Assembly: GCA_937898685.1 (NCBI GenBank)
Contig: CALEJT010000003.1
Location: 1-64,000 of the forward strand
DNA length: 64,000 nt
From: an uncultured Gammaproteobacteria bacterium
Lineage (GTDB): Bacteria; Pseudomonadota; Gammaproteobacteria; Pseudomonadales; Pseudohongiellaceae
Direction: 5' to 3'
The position numbers and the translations under genes are program-made. The notes under the pieces were generated by a model that was given only the letters and a program-made list of their open reading frames with translations, was not told where the DNA came from and did not search any database. This document shows, piece after piece, positions 34,198 through 42,882 of the stretch. Positions within the stretch are counted from its first letter, which is position 1; every line of letters begins with the position of its first letter.

Positions 34198-36453
34198 ATG
34201 TTGCGTAAATTAGCTTTTTCCGCCTCGCTGCTTGCCTTGTATGCGGCACCATCATTGGCGCAGCAGACACCGCCGTTGATCGCGGATTACTGTGTGAAAT
34301 GCCATAACTTCGAGGACTGGGCCGGCAGCCTGGACCTCGAAGCGCTCAACTACGACCACGTCGACCAGTCCGCCCACGAGTGGGAAACCGTCATCCGTAA
34401 GCTCAGCGCCGGCATGATGCCGCCCGCCGGCGAGGCTCGCCCCTCGCAGGAGGAAGTGGAACGATTCATCGCCGAGCTGGAAAACCGCCTGGATAGCCAG
34501 GTGCCGAATCTGCCAGGTGCGCCGGCACTGCATCGACTGAACCGTAACGAATATGCCAACGCCATTCGCGACATCTTCGATCTCGACATCGACGTCAGCA
34601 TGCTGCTGCCGCAGGATGACGCCAGCGAAGGCTTCGACAACATCGCTTCCGGCCTCAGCATCTCGCCGGCCCTGATCCAGGGCTACACCGCTGCCGCGAT
34701 GAAGATCAGCCGCTGGGCAGTGGGCGACATGACCACTACCGAATCCAGCTCCAGCTACGTCGTCCCCCCCAAACTCAGACAGGACCGCCACATCGACGGC
34801 CTGCCGCTCGGTACGCGCGGCGGACTCGTGATCGAACACAACTTCCCGCTCGACGCCGAATATGAGTTCCGCGTACGTGGCGGCCCCGGTTTCGGCCGTA
34901 GCCCCACCGTGCGGATCCACATGACGATCGACGGTGAAGAGGTCAAACAGGAAAACATGCGGGAGTTCCGCATGCCCGTGCCGGCCGGCGAACACACGAT
35001 CACCGTGGCACTGCTCGACACTTCGCGCCCCACCGGCGTCAACGACATCTACTCCGTCTACGAAGAACCTGGCGCCATCGACACCGTCGAGATCGTCGGC
35101 CCCTTCAATGCCACCGGCCCTGGTGAAACGGCGAGCCGTCAACGCGTCTTCAGCTGCTATCCGCAGACCAACGACGAAGAACGTCAGTGCGCCGAGCGCA
35201 TCGCTGTGGAAGTGGCTACACAGGCTTTCCGCGAACCCGTGGCCGTACAGGACATCGAGCCCGTCATGGCTTTCTATGAAGCAGGTCGCCGTGAGGGCGG
35301 CTTCGAAGTGGGCATCCAACAGGCGCTGTCGCGCATCCTGATCGACCCGCGCTTCCTGTTCCGCTTCGAGGAAGAACCGGCCGACGTCGCCCCCGGCGAG
35401 GTCTACGCCATCAGCGACATCGAGCTCGCTTCGCGTCTGTCCTTCTTCCTCTGGAGCAGCATCCCCGACGCCGAATTGCTCGGCCTCGCCGAGAAAAACC
35501 AGCTGCACGAGAAGGACGTACTGCTGAAACAAGTTCGCCGCATGCTGGCCGATCCGAAAGCAGAAGCCCTGACCAAGAACTTCGCTGGCCAGTGGCTCTA
35601 TCTGCGTACGCTCGCAGGCGTGACGCCGGAAGCCGAGAACTTCGACGAAAACCTGCGCAAGGCCTTCACCGCGGAAACCGAGCTGCTGTTCCAGCACATC
35701 GTCAGTGAAGATCGTCCAGTGCTGGAGCTGCTCGACGCCGACTACTCCTTCCTCAATGATCGCCTGGCTGAGCACTACGGCATCGAAGGTGTGCGCGGCT
35801 CGCACTTCCGCAAGGTGCAGCTGCCGAAGGAAACGCAGCGTCGCGGCCTCCTCGGCCACGGTTCCATCCTGACCGTTACGTCCACCGCGAGCCGCACCTC
35901 CCCCGTGATTCGCGGTGCCTGGATTCTAGAGAACCTTCTGAGCGCACCGGTTCCGGCACCGCCGCCCGGTGTCGAAACCAACCTCGACGGCGACGGCACC
36001 ACCGTTTTGACCACTTCGATTCGTGAGCGTCTCGAAGCCCACCGTACCGATCCGCAGTGTGCGTCCTGCCACAGCGTGATCGACCCCGTGGGCTTCGCAC
36101 TCGAGCACTTCGATCCGATCGGCGGCTGGCGTGAATACGACGGCGAAACCAAGGTCGATGCCTCCGGCACGCTGGCCGACGGTACGCCGATCTCCAGCGC
36201 TGCGGACCTGCAGGCTGCTCTGATGCGCCGCTCGGGTCTCTTCGTCGGCACGATTACCGAGAAATTGCTGACCTACGCTCTCGGCCGCGGTCTGGAGTAC
36301 TACGACATGCCGACGGTCCGCGCGATCCGCCGTGAGGCAGCGAAGAACGACTACCGCTTCTCTTCGATCATCGAAGGCATTGTCCAGAGCCCGCAATTCA
36401 CCAAGCGTGTGAAGAGCGGGGGTGAACACGCACAACATACGGCTTCACGCTGA
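34198..36453 (+). CDS. DUF1592/DUF1588/DUF1585-family exported cytochrome-like protein
   Basis: The 751-residue protein has a signal peptide (cleavage at SLAQQ) and an N-terminal heme-type motif CVKCH (about residues 31-35). The planctomycete-type domain series follows: DUF1587 (about 105-170; LHRLNRNEYANAIRDIF), a beta-sandwich region (about 195-305), DUF1595 (about 335-395), DUF1592 (about 400-535; SRLSFFLWSSIPD, RRGLLGHGSILT), DUF1588 with a second CASCH motif and DPVGFALEHFD (about 620-680), and DUF1585 (about 695-745). Two CxxCH sites suggest a diheme periplasmic redox protein, but the family has no established reaction that I know. The gene is second in the ankyrin operon; the DUF1552 partner starts 12 nt after its stop. 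Confidence 0.88.
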   Translation: MLRKLAFSASLLALYAAPSLAQQTPPLIADYCVKCHNFEDWAGSLDLEALNYDHVDQSAHEWETVIRKLSAGMMPPAGEARPSQEEVERFIAELENRLDSQVPNLPGAPALHRLNRNEYANAIRDIFDLDIDVSMLLPQDDASEGFDNIASGLSISPALIQGYTAAAMKISRWAVGDMTTTESSSSYVVPPKLRQDRHIDGLPLGTRGGLVIEHNFPLDAEYEFRVRGGPGFGRSPTVRIHMTIDGEEVKQENMREFRMPVPAGEHTITVALLDTSRPTGVNDIYSVYEEPGAIDTVEIVGPFNATGPGETASRQRVFSCYPQTNDEERQCAERIAVEVATQAFREPVAVQDIEPVMAFYEAGRREGGFEVGIQQALSRILIDPRFLFRFEEEPADVAPGEVYAISDIELASRLSFFLWSSIPDAELLGLAEKNQLHEKDVLLKQVRRMLADPKAEALTKNFAGQWLYLRTLAGVTPEAENFDENLRKAFTAETELLFQHIVSEDRPVLELLDADYSFLNDRLAEHYGIEGVRGSHFRKVQLPKETQRRGLLGHGSILTVTSTASRTSPVIRGAWILENLLSAPVPAPPPGVETNLDGDGTTVLTTSIRERLEAHRTDPQCASCHSVIDPVGFALEHFDPIGGWREYDGETKVDASGTLADGTPISSAADLQAALMRRSGLFVGTITEKLLTYALGRGLEYYDMPTVRAIRREAAKNDYRFSSIIEGIVQSPQFTKRVKSGGEHAQHTASR

Positions 36454-36465
36454 GGAGGAACGCAC

Positions 36466-37794
36466 ATGGCCCATTTCCTGAGCAAGAAACACCTGAGCCG
36501 CCGCGCGTTGCTACGCGGCGCAGGCACCACGCTGGCACTCCCGTTCCTGAGCGCGATGCTCCCGGCGGCGACCTCGTTCGCGCAGAGCGGCGCAGCACCG
36601 AAGCCTCGCTTTGGCGCGATCTACTTCCCGCATGGCGCCACCATGTCGCGCTGGACGCCGGTCGACACCGGCAAGAACTTCACCATGAGCGAAATCCTGG
36701 CGCCGCTGGAACCGCTGCGTTCACACATGCTCGTGGTCAGCAATCTGGGTCACCCGCTGGCCTACGGTCCGGGCGGTGCCACCGGTAACCACAACCGCTC
36801 GTCGGCATCGTTCCTCAGCGGCGCCAAGGCCGAATCCGGTGCCCAGCCCCGCCTGGGTGTGACCATGGACCAGGTGGCCGCCCGTCATCTGGGTCAGGAC
36901 ACGCCGCTGCCCTCCCTGGAGCTGATGATCGAAACCGCCAGCCTCGACTGCGGCGAAGGCTTGAGCTGCGCCTACCGCAACACGATTTCCTGGCAGAACG
37001 AGATCAGCCCGCTGCCGATGCAGAACAACCCGCAGGTGGTGTTCGAAACGCTCTTCGGCGATGGCACCACCCCCGAACAGCGCGAGGCCCGCCGAGCGCA
37101 GTCGCTGAGCCTGCTCGACTCGGTCACGGACCAACTCGCCAGCCTGAACAAACAGCTGCCGGCGGACGACAAGGTCCGTCTGGATCGCTTCGTCACCGAC
37201 ATTCGCGAGATCGAGCGCCGCATCCAGCAGGCCGCCGCACGTGTCACCGACGACATCGACGTGCCGGAGAAACCCAGTGGCATCCCGGACAACGTGGAAG
37301 AACACATCCGTCTGATGTACGACCTCATGGCCCTGGCCTGGCAGGCGGAAATCACGCGTATTTCCACCTTCCTGATGGCGAATGAGCTGAGCGGCGCCGT
37401 CTACCCTGCCAGCGGCGTACGTGATTCGTTCCATACGCTGTCACACCATTCCAACAGCGAAGAGAACAAAGCCCGCTTCGCGGTGCTCAACCGCTATCAC
37501 GTCGGCCTCTTCGCGGAGTTCTGTAACAAGCTGGCCAGTCTGCCCGATGGCGATGGCACCCTGCTCGACAACTCCGTGGTGCTGTACGGTAGCGGCATGA
37601 GCGACGGCAACTCCCACAACCACGACCCGCTGCCGATCGTGTTGATGGGCAGTGCCGGCGGCGCCATCGAAGGCAACCGCCACCTGATGTTCCCCGAGAA
37701 AACCAACATGTCGAACCTGTTGCTCGCCCTGCTCGACAAACTGGGCGTGCCGCAGGACAGCTTCGGCGACAGCACGGAAATGCTGACGATTTAA
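36466..37794 (+). CDS. DUF1552 protein with Tat signal
   Basis: The 442-residue protein has a twin-arginine signal (LSRRALLRGAGTTLALPFL, about 10-28, cleavage near SFAQS). The DUF1552 domain runs from about 45 to the end: RFGAIYFPHGATMSRWTP, HMLVVSNLGHP, NHNRSSASFLSG, and the C-terminal VVLYGSGMSDGNSHNHDPLPIVLMG. The arrangement resembles the alkaline-phosphatase-like DUF1501/sulfatase superfamily, with His/Asp clusters that could bind metal. DUF1552 and DUF1592 genes are regular neighbours in many bacteria, which implies one complex or pathway. GAGGAACGCAC precedes the ATG. Substrate unknown. Confidence 0.87.
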   Translation: MAHFLSKKHLSRRALLRGAGTTLALPFLSAMLPAATSFAQSGAAPKPRFGAIYFPHGATMSRWTPVDTGKNFTMSEILAPLEPLRSHMLVVSNLGHPLAYGPGGATGNHNRSSASFLSGAKAESGAQPRLGVTMDQVAARHLGQDTPLPSLELMIETASLDCGEGLSCAYRNTISWQNEISPLPMQNNPQVVFETLFGDGTTPEQREARRAQSLSLLDSVTDQLASLNKQLPADDKVRLDRFVTDIREIERRIQQAAARVTDDIDVPEKPSGIPDNVEEHIRLMYDLMALAWQAEITRISTFLMANELSGAVYPASGVRDSFHTLSHHSNSEENKARFAVLNRYHVGLFAEFCNKLASLPDGDGTLLDNSVVLYGSGMSDGNSHNHDPLPIVLMGSAGGAIEGNRHLMFPEKTNMSNLLLALLDKLGVPQDSFGDSTEMLTI

Positions 37795-37811
37795 GCTTTC
37801 ACCCGTATGCT
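37783..37811 (+). promoter_or_regulatory. Promoter candidate for the rsb-mla operon
   Basis: CTGACG (37783-37788) and TATGCT (37806-37811) are spaced 17 bp apart, with four matches each to the -35 and -10 consensus. The -35 overlaps the end of the DUF1552 gene. A start about 7 nt after the -10 would give a leader of only some 22 nt. Confidence 0.38.
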
Positions 37812-37812
37812 A

Positions 37813-37840
37813 GGGCGGTCCAACGACTTGCGGACCGCCC
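37813..37840 (+). terminator. Stem-loop abutting the start codon of the rsbU-like gene
   Basis: A perfect 9-bp stem, GGGCGGTCC (37813-37821) and GGACCGCCC (37832-37840), has a 10-nt loop and ends at the base before the ATG at 37841. No T tract follows, so it could be a terminator for the upstream operon or a leader structure controlling translation. Confidence 0.45.
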
Positions 37841-39151
37841 ATGTCGCTCACCGAATCGTCGCTGTTCGAGCCCTCTCCCTCCTCGCTCGCATCCCACGGG
37901 AATTCGGCGCAGTTGCTGAAACACCTGCGTAGCCGCATCCACGATTTCGCCAGTTCACTCGACATCGAAGACACCTTGAACGCCACGCTGGCCACGCTGA
38001 TGCGTGATCTCAGCACCGAAGCGGCCTCCGTCTTTCTGTTCAGTCCCGACCGCAGCGAACTCATTTGCCATGCCTGTGCCGGCCCGGTCGACGTGCGGGG
38101 CATGCGCATTCCCAGTGGCCACGGCATCATTGGCACCGCGCTTGAACAACGCCGGATCCAGATCGTGCGGGATACGCGCCAGACGCCGGGCTTTTATCAG
38201 GAACTGGATCGCGCGACGGGCTTCACCACGCGCTCATTGATGTGCGCGCCCCTCTTGGTGCAGGAGCAGGTGCTGGGTGCCATCGAGCTGCTCAACAAAC
38301 AGCCATCGCTGGAGAATCCCGAGGGGCTATTCAGTGATCTCGACGTCCAACTGCTCGACATCCTCGCTTCCGCCGCGGCATTGGCGATTCGCAGCGCGAC
38401 GATGGCACATGAACTCGTGCGCGGGGAAACCTTGCGCCGCGAGCTGCAATTGGCGCGCAGCATCCAGGAAAGTTTCCTACCACCCTTCAATGCGAGCGAT
38501 CCCATCGTGGGTCTCAATCAGGCGGCGAAGAATGTGTCCGGAGACTTCTACGACTACCAACGCCTGCCGGACGGACGCTACGCCTTCAATCTCGGAGACG
38601 TTTCCGGCAAGGGCATGGATGCCGCCATCCTGATGGCGCGCGCCCACAGCCTCTATCACTGTCTGGCAAAAACCCTGAGTTCCCCATCGGAGATTCTGCA
38701 GGCCATCAACGAGGAGCTTTGCGAGTACTCGATGCGAGGGCTGTTCGTCACCATGATCGGTGGCACTTACGATCCTGCGAGCGGTGAGTTGGTGCTTGCC
38801 AACGCCGGCCACCTTCCTGCGTTACATCACCATCGAGATGGGACTTTCACACGGTACGAAGCGTCGGGTCTGCCGCTCGGCATCGTCTGCGGGCAGGAGA
38901 TCCCCGAGCAAAGGTTCACGCTGGCCGGGGGCAGCCTGTATTTGTATACTGACGGCCTTTCTGAAGGACTGGCCAGAGTCCTGCAACAGCCGGACGATAC
39001 GGACAACCTGGAGCAGTTGATCAGCCACTTGGCGCGACTTCCTCGCGAACAGCGCCTACGGCAACTGGCGCAGGAAGCATCTCAGCTGGATTACAGTTTC
39101 GATGACCTCACCGTACTGCTGATCGAAGAACCGAAGGCCCGGGCTGTTTAG
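37841..39151 (+). CDS. GAF-domain PP2C phosphatase, RsbU/SpoIIE type
   Basis: The 436-residue cytoplasmic protein has a GAF sensor domain (about 45-190; SVFLFSPDRSELIC, GHGIIGTALEQ, MCAPLLVQEQVLGAIELLN). A short coiled coil (about 190-215) leads to a SpoIIE-type PP2C domain (about 215-430). Metal-binding acidic residues are visible in SGDFYDYQ, NLGDVSGKGMDAA, LYTDGLSEG and DDLTVLLIE. Phosphatases of this type dephosphorylate STAS-domain antagonists in partner-switching systems. The matching kinase and STAS protein are the next two genes. No ribosome site is visible; a hairpin sits directly before the ATG. The ligand of the GAF domain is unknown. Confidence 0.9.
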   Translation: MSLTESSLFEPSPSSLASHGNSAQLLKHLRSRIHDFASSLDIEDTLNATLATLMRDLSTEAASVFLFSPDRSELICHACAGPVDVRGMRIPSGHGIIGTALEQRRIQIVRDTRQTPGFYQELDRATGFTTRSLMCAPLLVQEQVLGAIELLNKQPSLENPEGLFSDLDVQLLDILASAAALAIRSATMAHELVRGETLRRELQLARSIQESFLPPFNASDPIVGLNQAAKNVSGDFYDYQRLPDGRYAFNLGDVSGKGMDAAILMARAHSLYHCLAKTLSSPSEILQAINEELCEYSMRGLFVTMIGGTYDPASGELVLANAGHLPALHHHRDGTFTRYEASGLPLGIVCGQEIPEQRFTLAGGSLYLYTDGLSEGLARVLQQPDDTDNLEQLISHLARLPREQRLRQLAQEASQLDYSFDDLTVLLIEEPKARAV

Positions 39152-39159
39152 GCACGGCT

Positions 39160-39594
39160 ATGACCAAGACTAAAAAGCTGCTGGACTTCCAATTCCCCGC
39201 CCGCGCCGACCAGCTCTGTCATGTGCGTCAGCGCCTGCGCGAAGCGCTGGGAACCTGCAGTAAGTCCGAACAACTGGTCAATTGCGTGATACTCGCCGTG
39301 GGCGAAGCATGCATGAACATCATTCAGCATGCGTACGGCAAGGATGAACAAGGCGACATCATCCTCGAAGTAGAGAAGCACGGCAGCAACGTAGTGTTCC
39401 GCCTGACCGACTTCGCCCACCACAAGACGCGGCCGGAAGAAATGTGTTCGCGGCCACTGGATGACATCCGCCCCGGTGGGCTCGGCTGTCACATCATCAA
39501 CGAGGTGATGGACGAAGTGCAGTTGATCGAATGCGACACCGACTGCGGCAACGTACTACAGATGAAGAAGCGCCTGCGCAAGACGCGGGATTGA
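39160..39594 (+). CDS. RsbW-like serine kinase / anti-sigma-type HATPase
   Basis: The 144-residue protein is a compact GHKL ATPase. The N box is in ILAVGEACMNIIQHAY (Glu and Asn ligands for Mg-ATP), a degenerate G1 box in LTDFAHHKTRPEE, and the G2 glycines in RPGGLGCHIINEVMDEV. It follows the phosphatase by 8 nt and precedes the STAS gene by 19 nt. RsbW/SpoIIAB proteins phosphorylate a serine of their STAS partner and sequester another client when that partner is phosphorylated. No sigma factor is encoded nearby; the downstream genes are the Mla transporter. The client here is therefore uncertain. Confidence 0.88.
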   Translation: MTKTKKLLDFQFPARADQLCHVRQRLREALGTCSKSEQLVNCVILAVGEACMNIIQHAYGKDEQGDIILEVEKHGSNVVFRLTDFAHHKTRPEEMCSRPLDDIRPGGLGCHIINEVMDEVQLIECDTDCGNVLQMKKRLRKTRD

Positions 39595-39613
39595 AGGCAC
39601 AAAAGGACTGCTC

Positions 39614-39949
39614 ATGCAAACCAGCATCAAATCCAACTCCGGCTACGACCTCCTGACCCTCAGCGGTGAGGTGGATCTGCACTATTCGCCGACGCTGCGG
39701 GAAACCATTCTCAGCTCCCTCAGGTCCGGCAAGCCTCTGCTGGTGGATTTGGCTCAGGTGAGCTACATCGACAGCTCCGGCATCGCCTCGCTCGTGGAAG
39801 GTTTCCAGACCGCCAAATCGGCCAAACTCGCCTATGGTTTGCTCAATGTCAGCAGCCCGGCCATGCAGGTGCTGACACTGACCCGGCTCGACAAGATCTT
39901 CGCGCTCTACACCAGCGCCGAGCAGTTCGAAGCCGCTCTGAAGTCGTAA
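39614..39949 (+). CDS. mlaB: STAS-domain protein, MlaB-like / anti-sigma antagonist
   Basis: The 111-residue single STAS domain has the conserved phospho-acceptor motif YIDSSGIASL, with Ser54 at the position phosphorylated in SpoIIAA and RsbV. It precedes mlaF by only 4 nt, and in E. coli the STAS protein MlaB is an essential part of the MlaFE complex. E. coli MlaB has a Thr at this site and no kinase partner in its operon. Here a kinase and a phosphatase lie just upstream. Two readings are possible: it is the MlaB subunit and is regulated by phosphorylation, or it is a separate RsbV and MlaB is missing or elsewhere. The symbol is given on position. Confidence 0.72.
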   Translation: MQTSIKSNSGYDLLTLSGEVDLHYSPTLRETILSSLRSGKPLLVDLAQVSYIDSSGIASLVEGFQTAKSAKLAYGLLNVSSPAMQVLTLTRLDKIFALYTSAEQFEAALKS

Positions 39950-39953
39950 TCAC

Positions 39954-40775
39954 ATGAGTTCTTCCACTGCCAATCACGGCGTGACCGGTAATGCCATCGA
40001 GGTCAGGAATCTGACCGTCGATTACGGTACGCGCCGCATCCTCACCGACATCGATCTCGACATCCCAAGTGGGAAGGTCAGCGTCATCATGGGTGGTAGC
40101 GGCACCGGCAAGAGCACCTTGCTGCGCTGCATCCTGGGTCTGAAGCAGCCAACCGCAGGCTCCATTCACGTGCTTGGTACCGACATCACCAAGGCGAGCA
40201 CGCGGCAGCTCTATCAACTGCGCAAGCAGACCGGTGTGGCCTTCCAAGGTGGCGCGCTTTTCTCGTCGATGACGGTGGGCGAGAACATCCAGCTCGCGCT
40301 GCGCGAACACACCGAGCTCGACGAAAACACGATTCAGATCATGACGCGCATCAAGCTCGACATGGTCAACATGCTCCACGCCGAACACATGATGCCCTCG
40401 GAACTTTCAGGCGGTATGACCAAGCGCGCCGCACTGGCCCGCGCCATCGTCATGGACCCGAAACTGCTGTTCTTCGACGAACCTTCCGCGGGCCTCGACC
40501 CCAGCACCTCGGCTGAACTCGATGAATTGATCCTGATGCTGCGCGATTCGTTGAAGATGACCATCGTCGTGGTCACTCACGAACTCGAAAGTGCGTTCAA
40601 GATCGCCGACCGGATCTCGATCATGGGCAAGGGCACCATCCTCGCCACCGATACGCCGGAAGGCATCCGCACCAGCAGCAACCCGGAGGTGCAGGGACTT
40701 CTGCACCGCAAACCCCGGACGAGCGTGCTGGACACGGAAGCGCATCTGAAGGCACTGATGGGTGTGCGGTCATAA
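39954..40775 (+). CDS. mlaF: Phospholipid ABC transporter ATPase MlaF
   Basis: The 273-residue ATPase has Walker A GGSGTGKST, the signature LSGGMTKRAALARAI, Walker B LLFFDEPSAGLDPST and the switch His in VVVTHE. The GGMTKRAALARA signature and the SAGLDP pair are typical of MlaF/TtgA-type ATPases. It works at the inner membrane with MlaE, MlaD and MlaB in moving phospholipid between the membranes. The N-terminus carries a short extension before VRNLTVDYG. It is preceded by the STAS gene (4-nt gap) and followed by mlaE (43-nt gap). Confidence 0.94.
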   Translation: MSSSTANHGVTGNAIEVRNLTVDYGTRRILTDIDLDIPSGKVSVIMGGSGTGKSTLLRCILGLKQPTAGSIHVLGTDITKASTRQLYQLRKQTGVAFQGGALFSSMTVGENIQLALREHTELDENTIQIMTRIKLDMVNMLHAEHMMPSELSGGMTKRAALARAIVMDPKLLFFDEPSAGLDPSTSAELDELILMLRDSLKMTIVVVTHELESAFKIADRISIMGKGTILATDTPEGIRTSSNPEVQGLLHRKPRTSVLDTEAHLKALMGVRS

Positions 40776-40818
40776 GAGCCGCCACTAGAGTCCCTGAGAA
40801 ATACCTGAGACTGTTTCG

Positions 40819-41607
40819 ATGATCAAAGCCCTGGAAACACTAGGCGCCACAGTGCTGGAAAGCCTGGAGATGATAGGCCGCACCTTCAACCTCCTGCTGG
40901 TAACGGTGTGGGAGATGTTGCAACCACCCTATCGCTTCTACCCCATCGTGCGCCAGATGTACTTCATCGGTGCCCGTTCGATCTCGCTGATCGTGATCAG
41001 CGGTGTGACGATCGGCATGGTGCTTGGCCTGCAGTTCTATTACATCCTCGAGCGCTTCGGTTCGACCGACCTGCTCGGCTCCGGCGTCGCGCTCGGCGTG
41101 ATTCGTGAGCTTGGCCCAGTGATGACCGCACTGATGGTGGTGGGGCGCGCAGGTTCGGCAATCACGGCGGAACTCGGCATCATGCGCACCACCAACCAGA
41201 TCGATGCGCTCGAATGCATGGCGATCTCCCCCGATAAATTCCTGGTCGGACCGAAAGTGATCGCTGGCATTCTGTCGGTGCCGCTCCTCACCCACATCTT
41301 CGATTTCGTGGCGCTCTTTGGCGGCTACTTCGTGGGCGTGGTGATGTTCAGCGTACCCGAAGGTTCCTACATGAACGGCATGGTCGATGCCGTGCAATGG
41401 GTCGACGTCCGCCTGGGTCTCGTCAAATCGCTGATCTTTGGCTTGCTCGTAACGCTGATCTGCGCCGCCCAGGGCTACTATATGCACCTGACCAAGGCCG
41501 GTTCGCAGGGCGCAGAGGGCGTCAGCTTCGTAACCACCAACGCCGTCGTGTTGTCGTCGATTTCCGTTCTCTTCGCCGACTTCCTCATCGGCGCCTTGCT
41601 GCAATGA
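40819..41607 (+). CDS. mlaE: Phospholipid ABC transporter permease MlaE
   Basis: The 262-residue inner-membrane protein of the MlaE/YrbE family has the conserved stretch VISGVTIGMVLGLQFYYIL, the GVIRELGPVMTALMVVGRAGSAITAELG segment (split here by helix ends) and the cytoplasmic coupling segment RTTNQIDALECMAISPDKFLVGPK. Five to six hydrophobic helices are visible. The N-terminal amphipathic helix (about 5-30) matches the interfacial helix of MlaE. It forms the lipid path of the MlaFEDB complex. It is the fifth gene of the rsb-mla operon. Confidence 0.94.
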   Translation: MIKALETLGATVLESLEMIGRTFNLLLVTVWEMLQPPYRFYPIVRQMYFIGARSISLIVISGVTIGMVLGLQFYYILERFGSTDLLGSGVALGVIRELGPVMTALMVVGRAGSAITAELGIMRTTNQIDALECMAISPDKFLVGPKVIAGILSVPLLTHIFDFVALFGGYFVGVVMFSVPEGSYMNGMVDAVQWVDVRLGLVKSLIFGLLVTLICAAQGYYMHLTKAGSQGAEGVSFVTTNAVVLSSISVLFADFLIGALLQ

Positions 41608-41644
41608 CAGCAGGCAGTCGCCAGTCAGTTTTCCAGGAGGAACA

Positions 41645-42103
41645 ATGAGCAAGTTCAACATCCAATTGGTCACCGGCATCTTCGTCGCGCTCGGCATTGC
41701 AGCCTTCACCTATGCTGCCGTCAACATCGGCGGGGTCAGCTTCAGAGAACAGCCGAGCTATACGCTCAAGGCGCGTTTCACCTCCATTTCGGGACTGCGC
41801 ACCGGCGCCGTCGTGGAAGCGGCCGGCGTACGCATCGGCACCGTGAGCAACATCGAATTCGATCCTGAGACCTACGAGGCGGTAGTGAGCCTGCGCATCA
41901 ACCAGAATGTGCCGGTCCAGGAAGATGCCATCGCCGCCATCCGCACGCAGGGCATCATCGGCGAGAAATACGTCAAGCTCACACCTGGCGGCTTCGATGA
42001 ATTGCTGGAAGACGGTGACGAGATTCTCGAAACCGAATCCGCCGTGAGCCTCGAGGAACTGGTGAGCAAGTACATCTTCGGTGGCGGTTCCTCCAGCCAG
42101 TAA
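41645..42103 (+). CDS. mlaD: MCE-domain lipid-binding protein MlaD
   Basis: The 152-residue protein has one N-terminal transmembrane helix (about 5-27) and a single MCE domain (about 38-120; YTLKARFTSISGLRTGAVVEAAGVRIG in broken strands, then KYVKLTPGG). The C-terminal region has ETESAVSLEELVSKYIFG, the helix that forms the central pore of the hexamer. AGGAGG lies directly upstream. It is shorter than E. coli MlaD (183 residues) but has all core elements. It hands lipid between MlaFE in the inner membrane and periplasmic MlaC. Confidence 0.94.
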   Translation: MSKFNIQLVTGIFVALGIAAFTYAAVNIGGVSFREQPSYTLKARFTSISGLRTGAVVEAAGVRIGTVSNIEFDPETYEAVVSLRINQNVPVQEDAIAAIRTQGIIGEKYVKLTPGGFDELLEDGDEILETESAVSLEELVSKYIFGGGSSSQ

Positions 42104-42130
42104 GCGCTCACCGATACACGGAGTTTTGTC

Positions 42131-42853
42131 ATGAACAAGCGTCTGCTGTCCGCACTATTGGTGCTGCTGTTCGGTTTCGCCACGCCGCTCGCTTCGGCTC
42201 AGGATGATGACGACGACTTTTTCGTATTCGACGACGAGGAAGACGATGCCTCGGTCACCATCGCCGATCCGCTCGAAGGCTTCAACCGCGCCATGTTCGC
42301 GGTGAACGACAAGTTGTATCGCGGTGTGGTCAAACCCATCGCTCGCGGTCTGCGCATCATCCCGGAACCCATTCGTATCGGTGCCGACAACTTCTTCACC
42401 AACTTGCGTGCACCGATTTCCGCCGTGAGCGCATTGCTGCAGGGTGACGTACGCAACGCCGGCACCGAAGCCGGACGCTTCGTACTCAACACCACGGTGG
42501 GCGTTGCCGGCTTCCTGGATCCGGCCACCAAGGTGGGCTTGATTCGTGATGAAGAAGATCTCGGGCAGACGCTGGGCAAGTGGGGCGTCGGTCCGGGCAT
42601 CTATCTGGTACTTCCCTTCGTCGGCAGCACCAGCCTGCGCGATTTCCCGGCTCTGATCGCCACCAATGCCTGGAACCCGGTGTATCAGAATTTGCACGAT
42701 GACACGATCGTTGCCATCAACGTCGTCGACGCAGAGAACACGCTGTCTCTCGACAAGGACACCTACGAAGCCTTCTACCGCGACGCTCTCGACCCCTACG
42801 TGTTCTTCCGCAGCGCCTGGGCGCAGAACCGCGCCGGTCGCATTGAACGCTGA
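42131..42853 (+). CDS. mlaA: Outer-membrane lipid-asymmetry protein MlaA (VacJ), without lipobox
   Basis: The 240-residue protein has the MlaA core: DPLEGFNRAMFAVNDKLY, FFTNLRAPISAVSALLQGD, FVLNTTVGVAGFLDPATKVGL, and EDLGQTLGKWGVGPGIYLVLPFVG (split by loops). MlaA is a ring-shaped outer-membrane protein that removes misplaced phospholipid and passes it to MlaC. Unlike E. coli MlaA it has no lipobox cysteine; the signal ends at LASAQ and is followed by the acidic run DDDDDFFVFDDEEDD. It would then be an unlipidated protein held by its own membrane helices. In E. coli mlaA is encoded away from the mla operon; here it lies between mlaD and mlaC. Confidence 0.93.
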   Translation: MNKRLLSALLVLLFGFATPLASAQDDDDDFFVFDDEEDDASVTIADPLEGFNRAMFAVNDKLYRGVVKPIARGLRIIPEPIRIGADNFFTNLRAPISAVSALLQGDVRNAGTEAGRFVLNTTVGVAGFLDPATKVGLIRDEEDLGQTLGKWGVGPGIYLVLPFVGSTSLRDFPALIATNAWNPVYQNLHDDTIVAINVVDAENTLSLDKDTYEAFYRDALDPYVFFRSAWAQNRAGRIER

Positions 42854-42882
42854 GCACTGAAAGTGAGCTGATTCACGCTTTC

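Noticed and set aside
34252..35859. 535-residue minus-strand frame within the DUF1592 gene
   Set aside because: Shadow of a multi-domain protein with two heme motifs on the plus strand.
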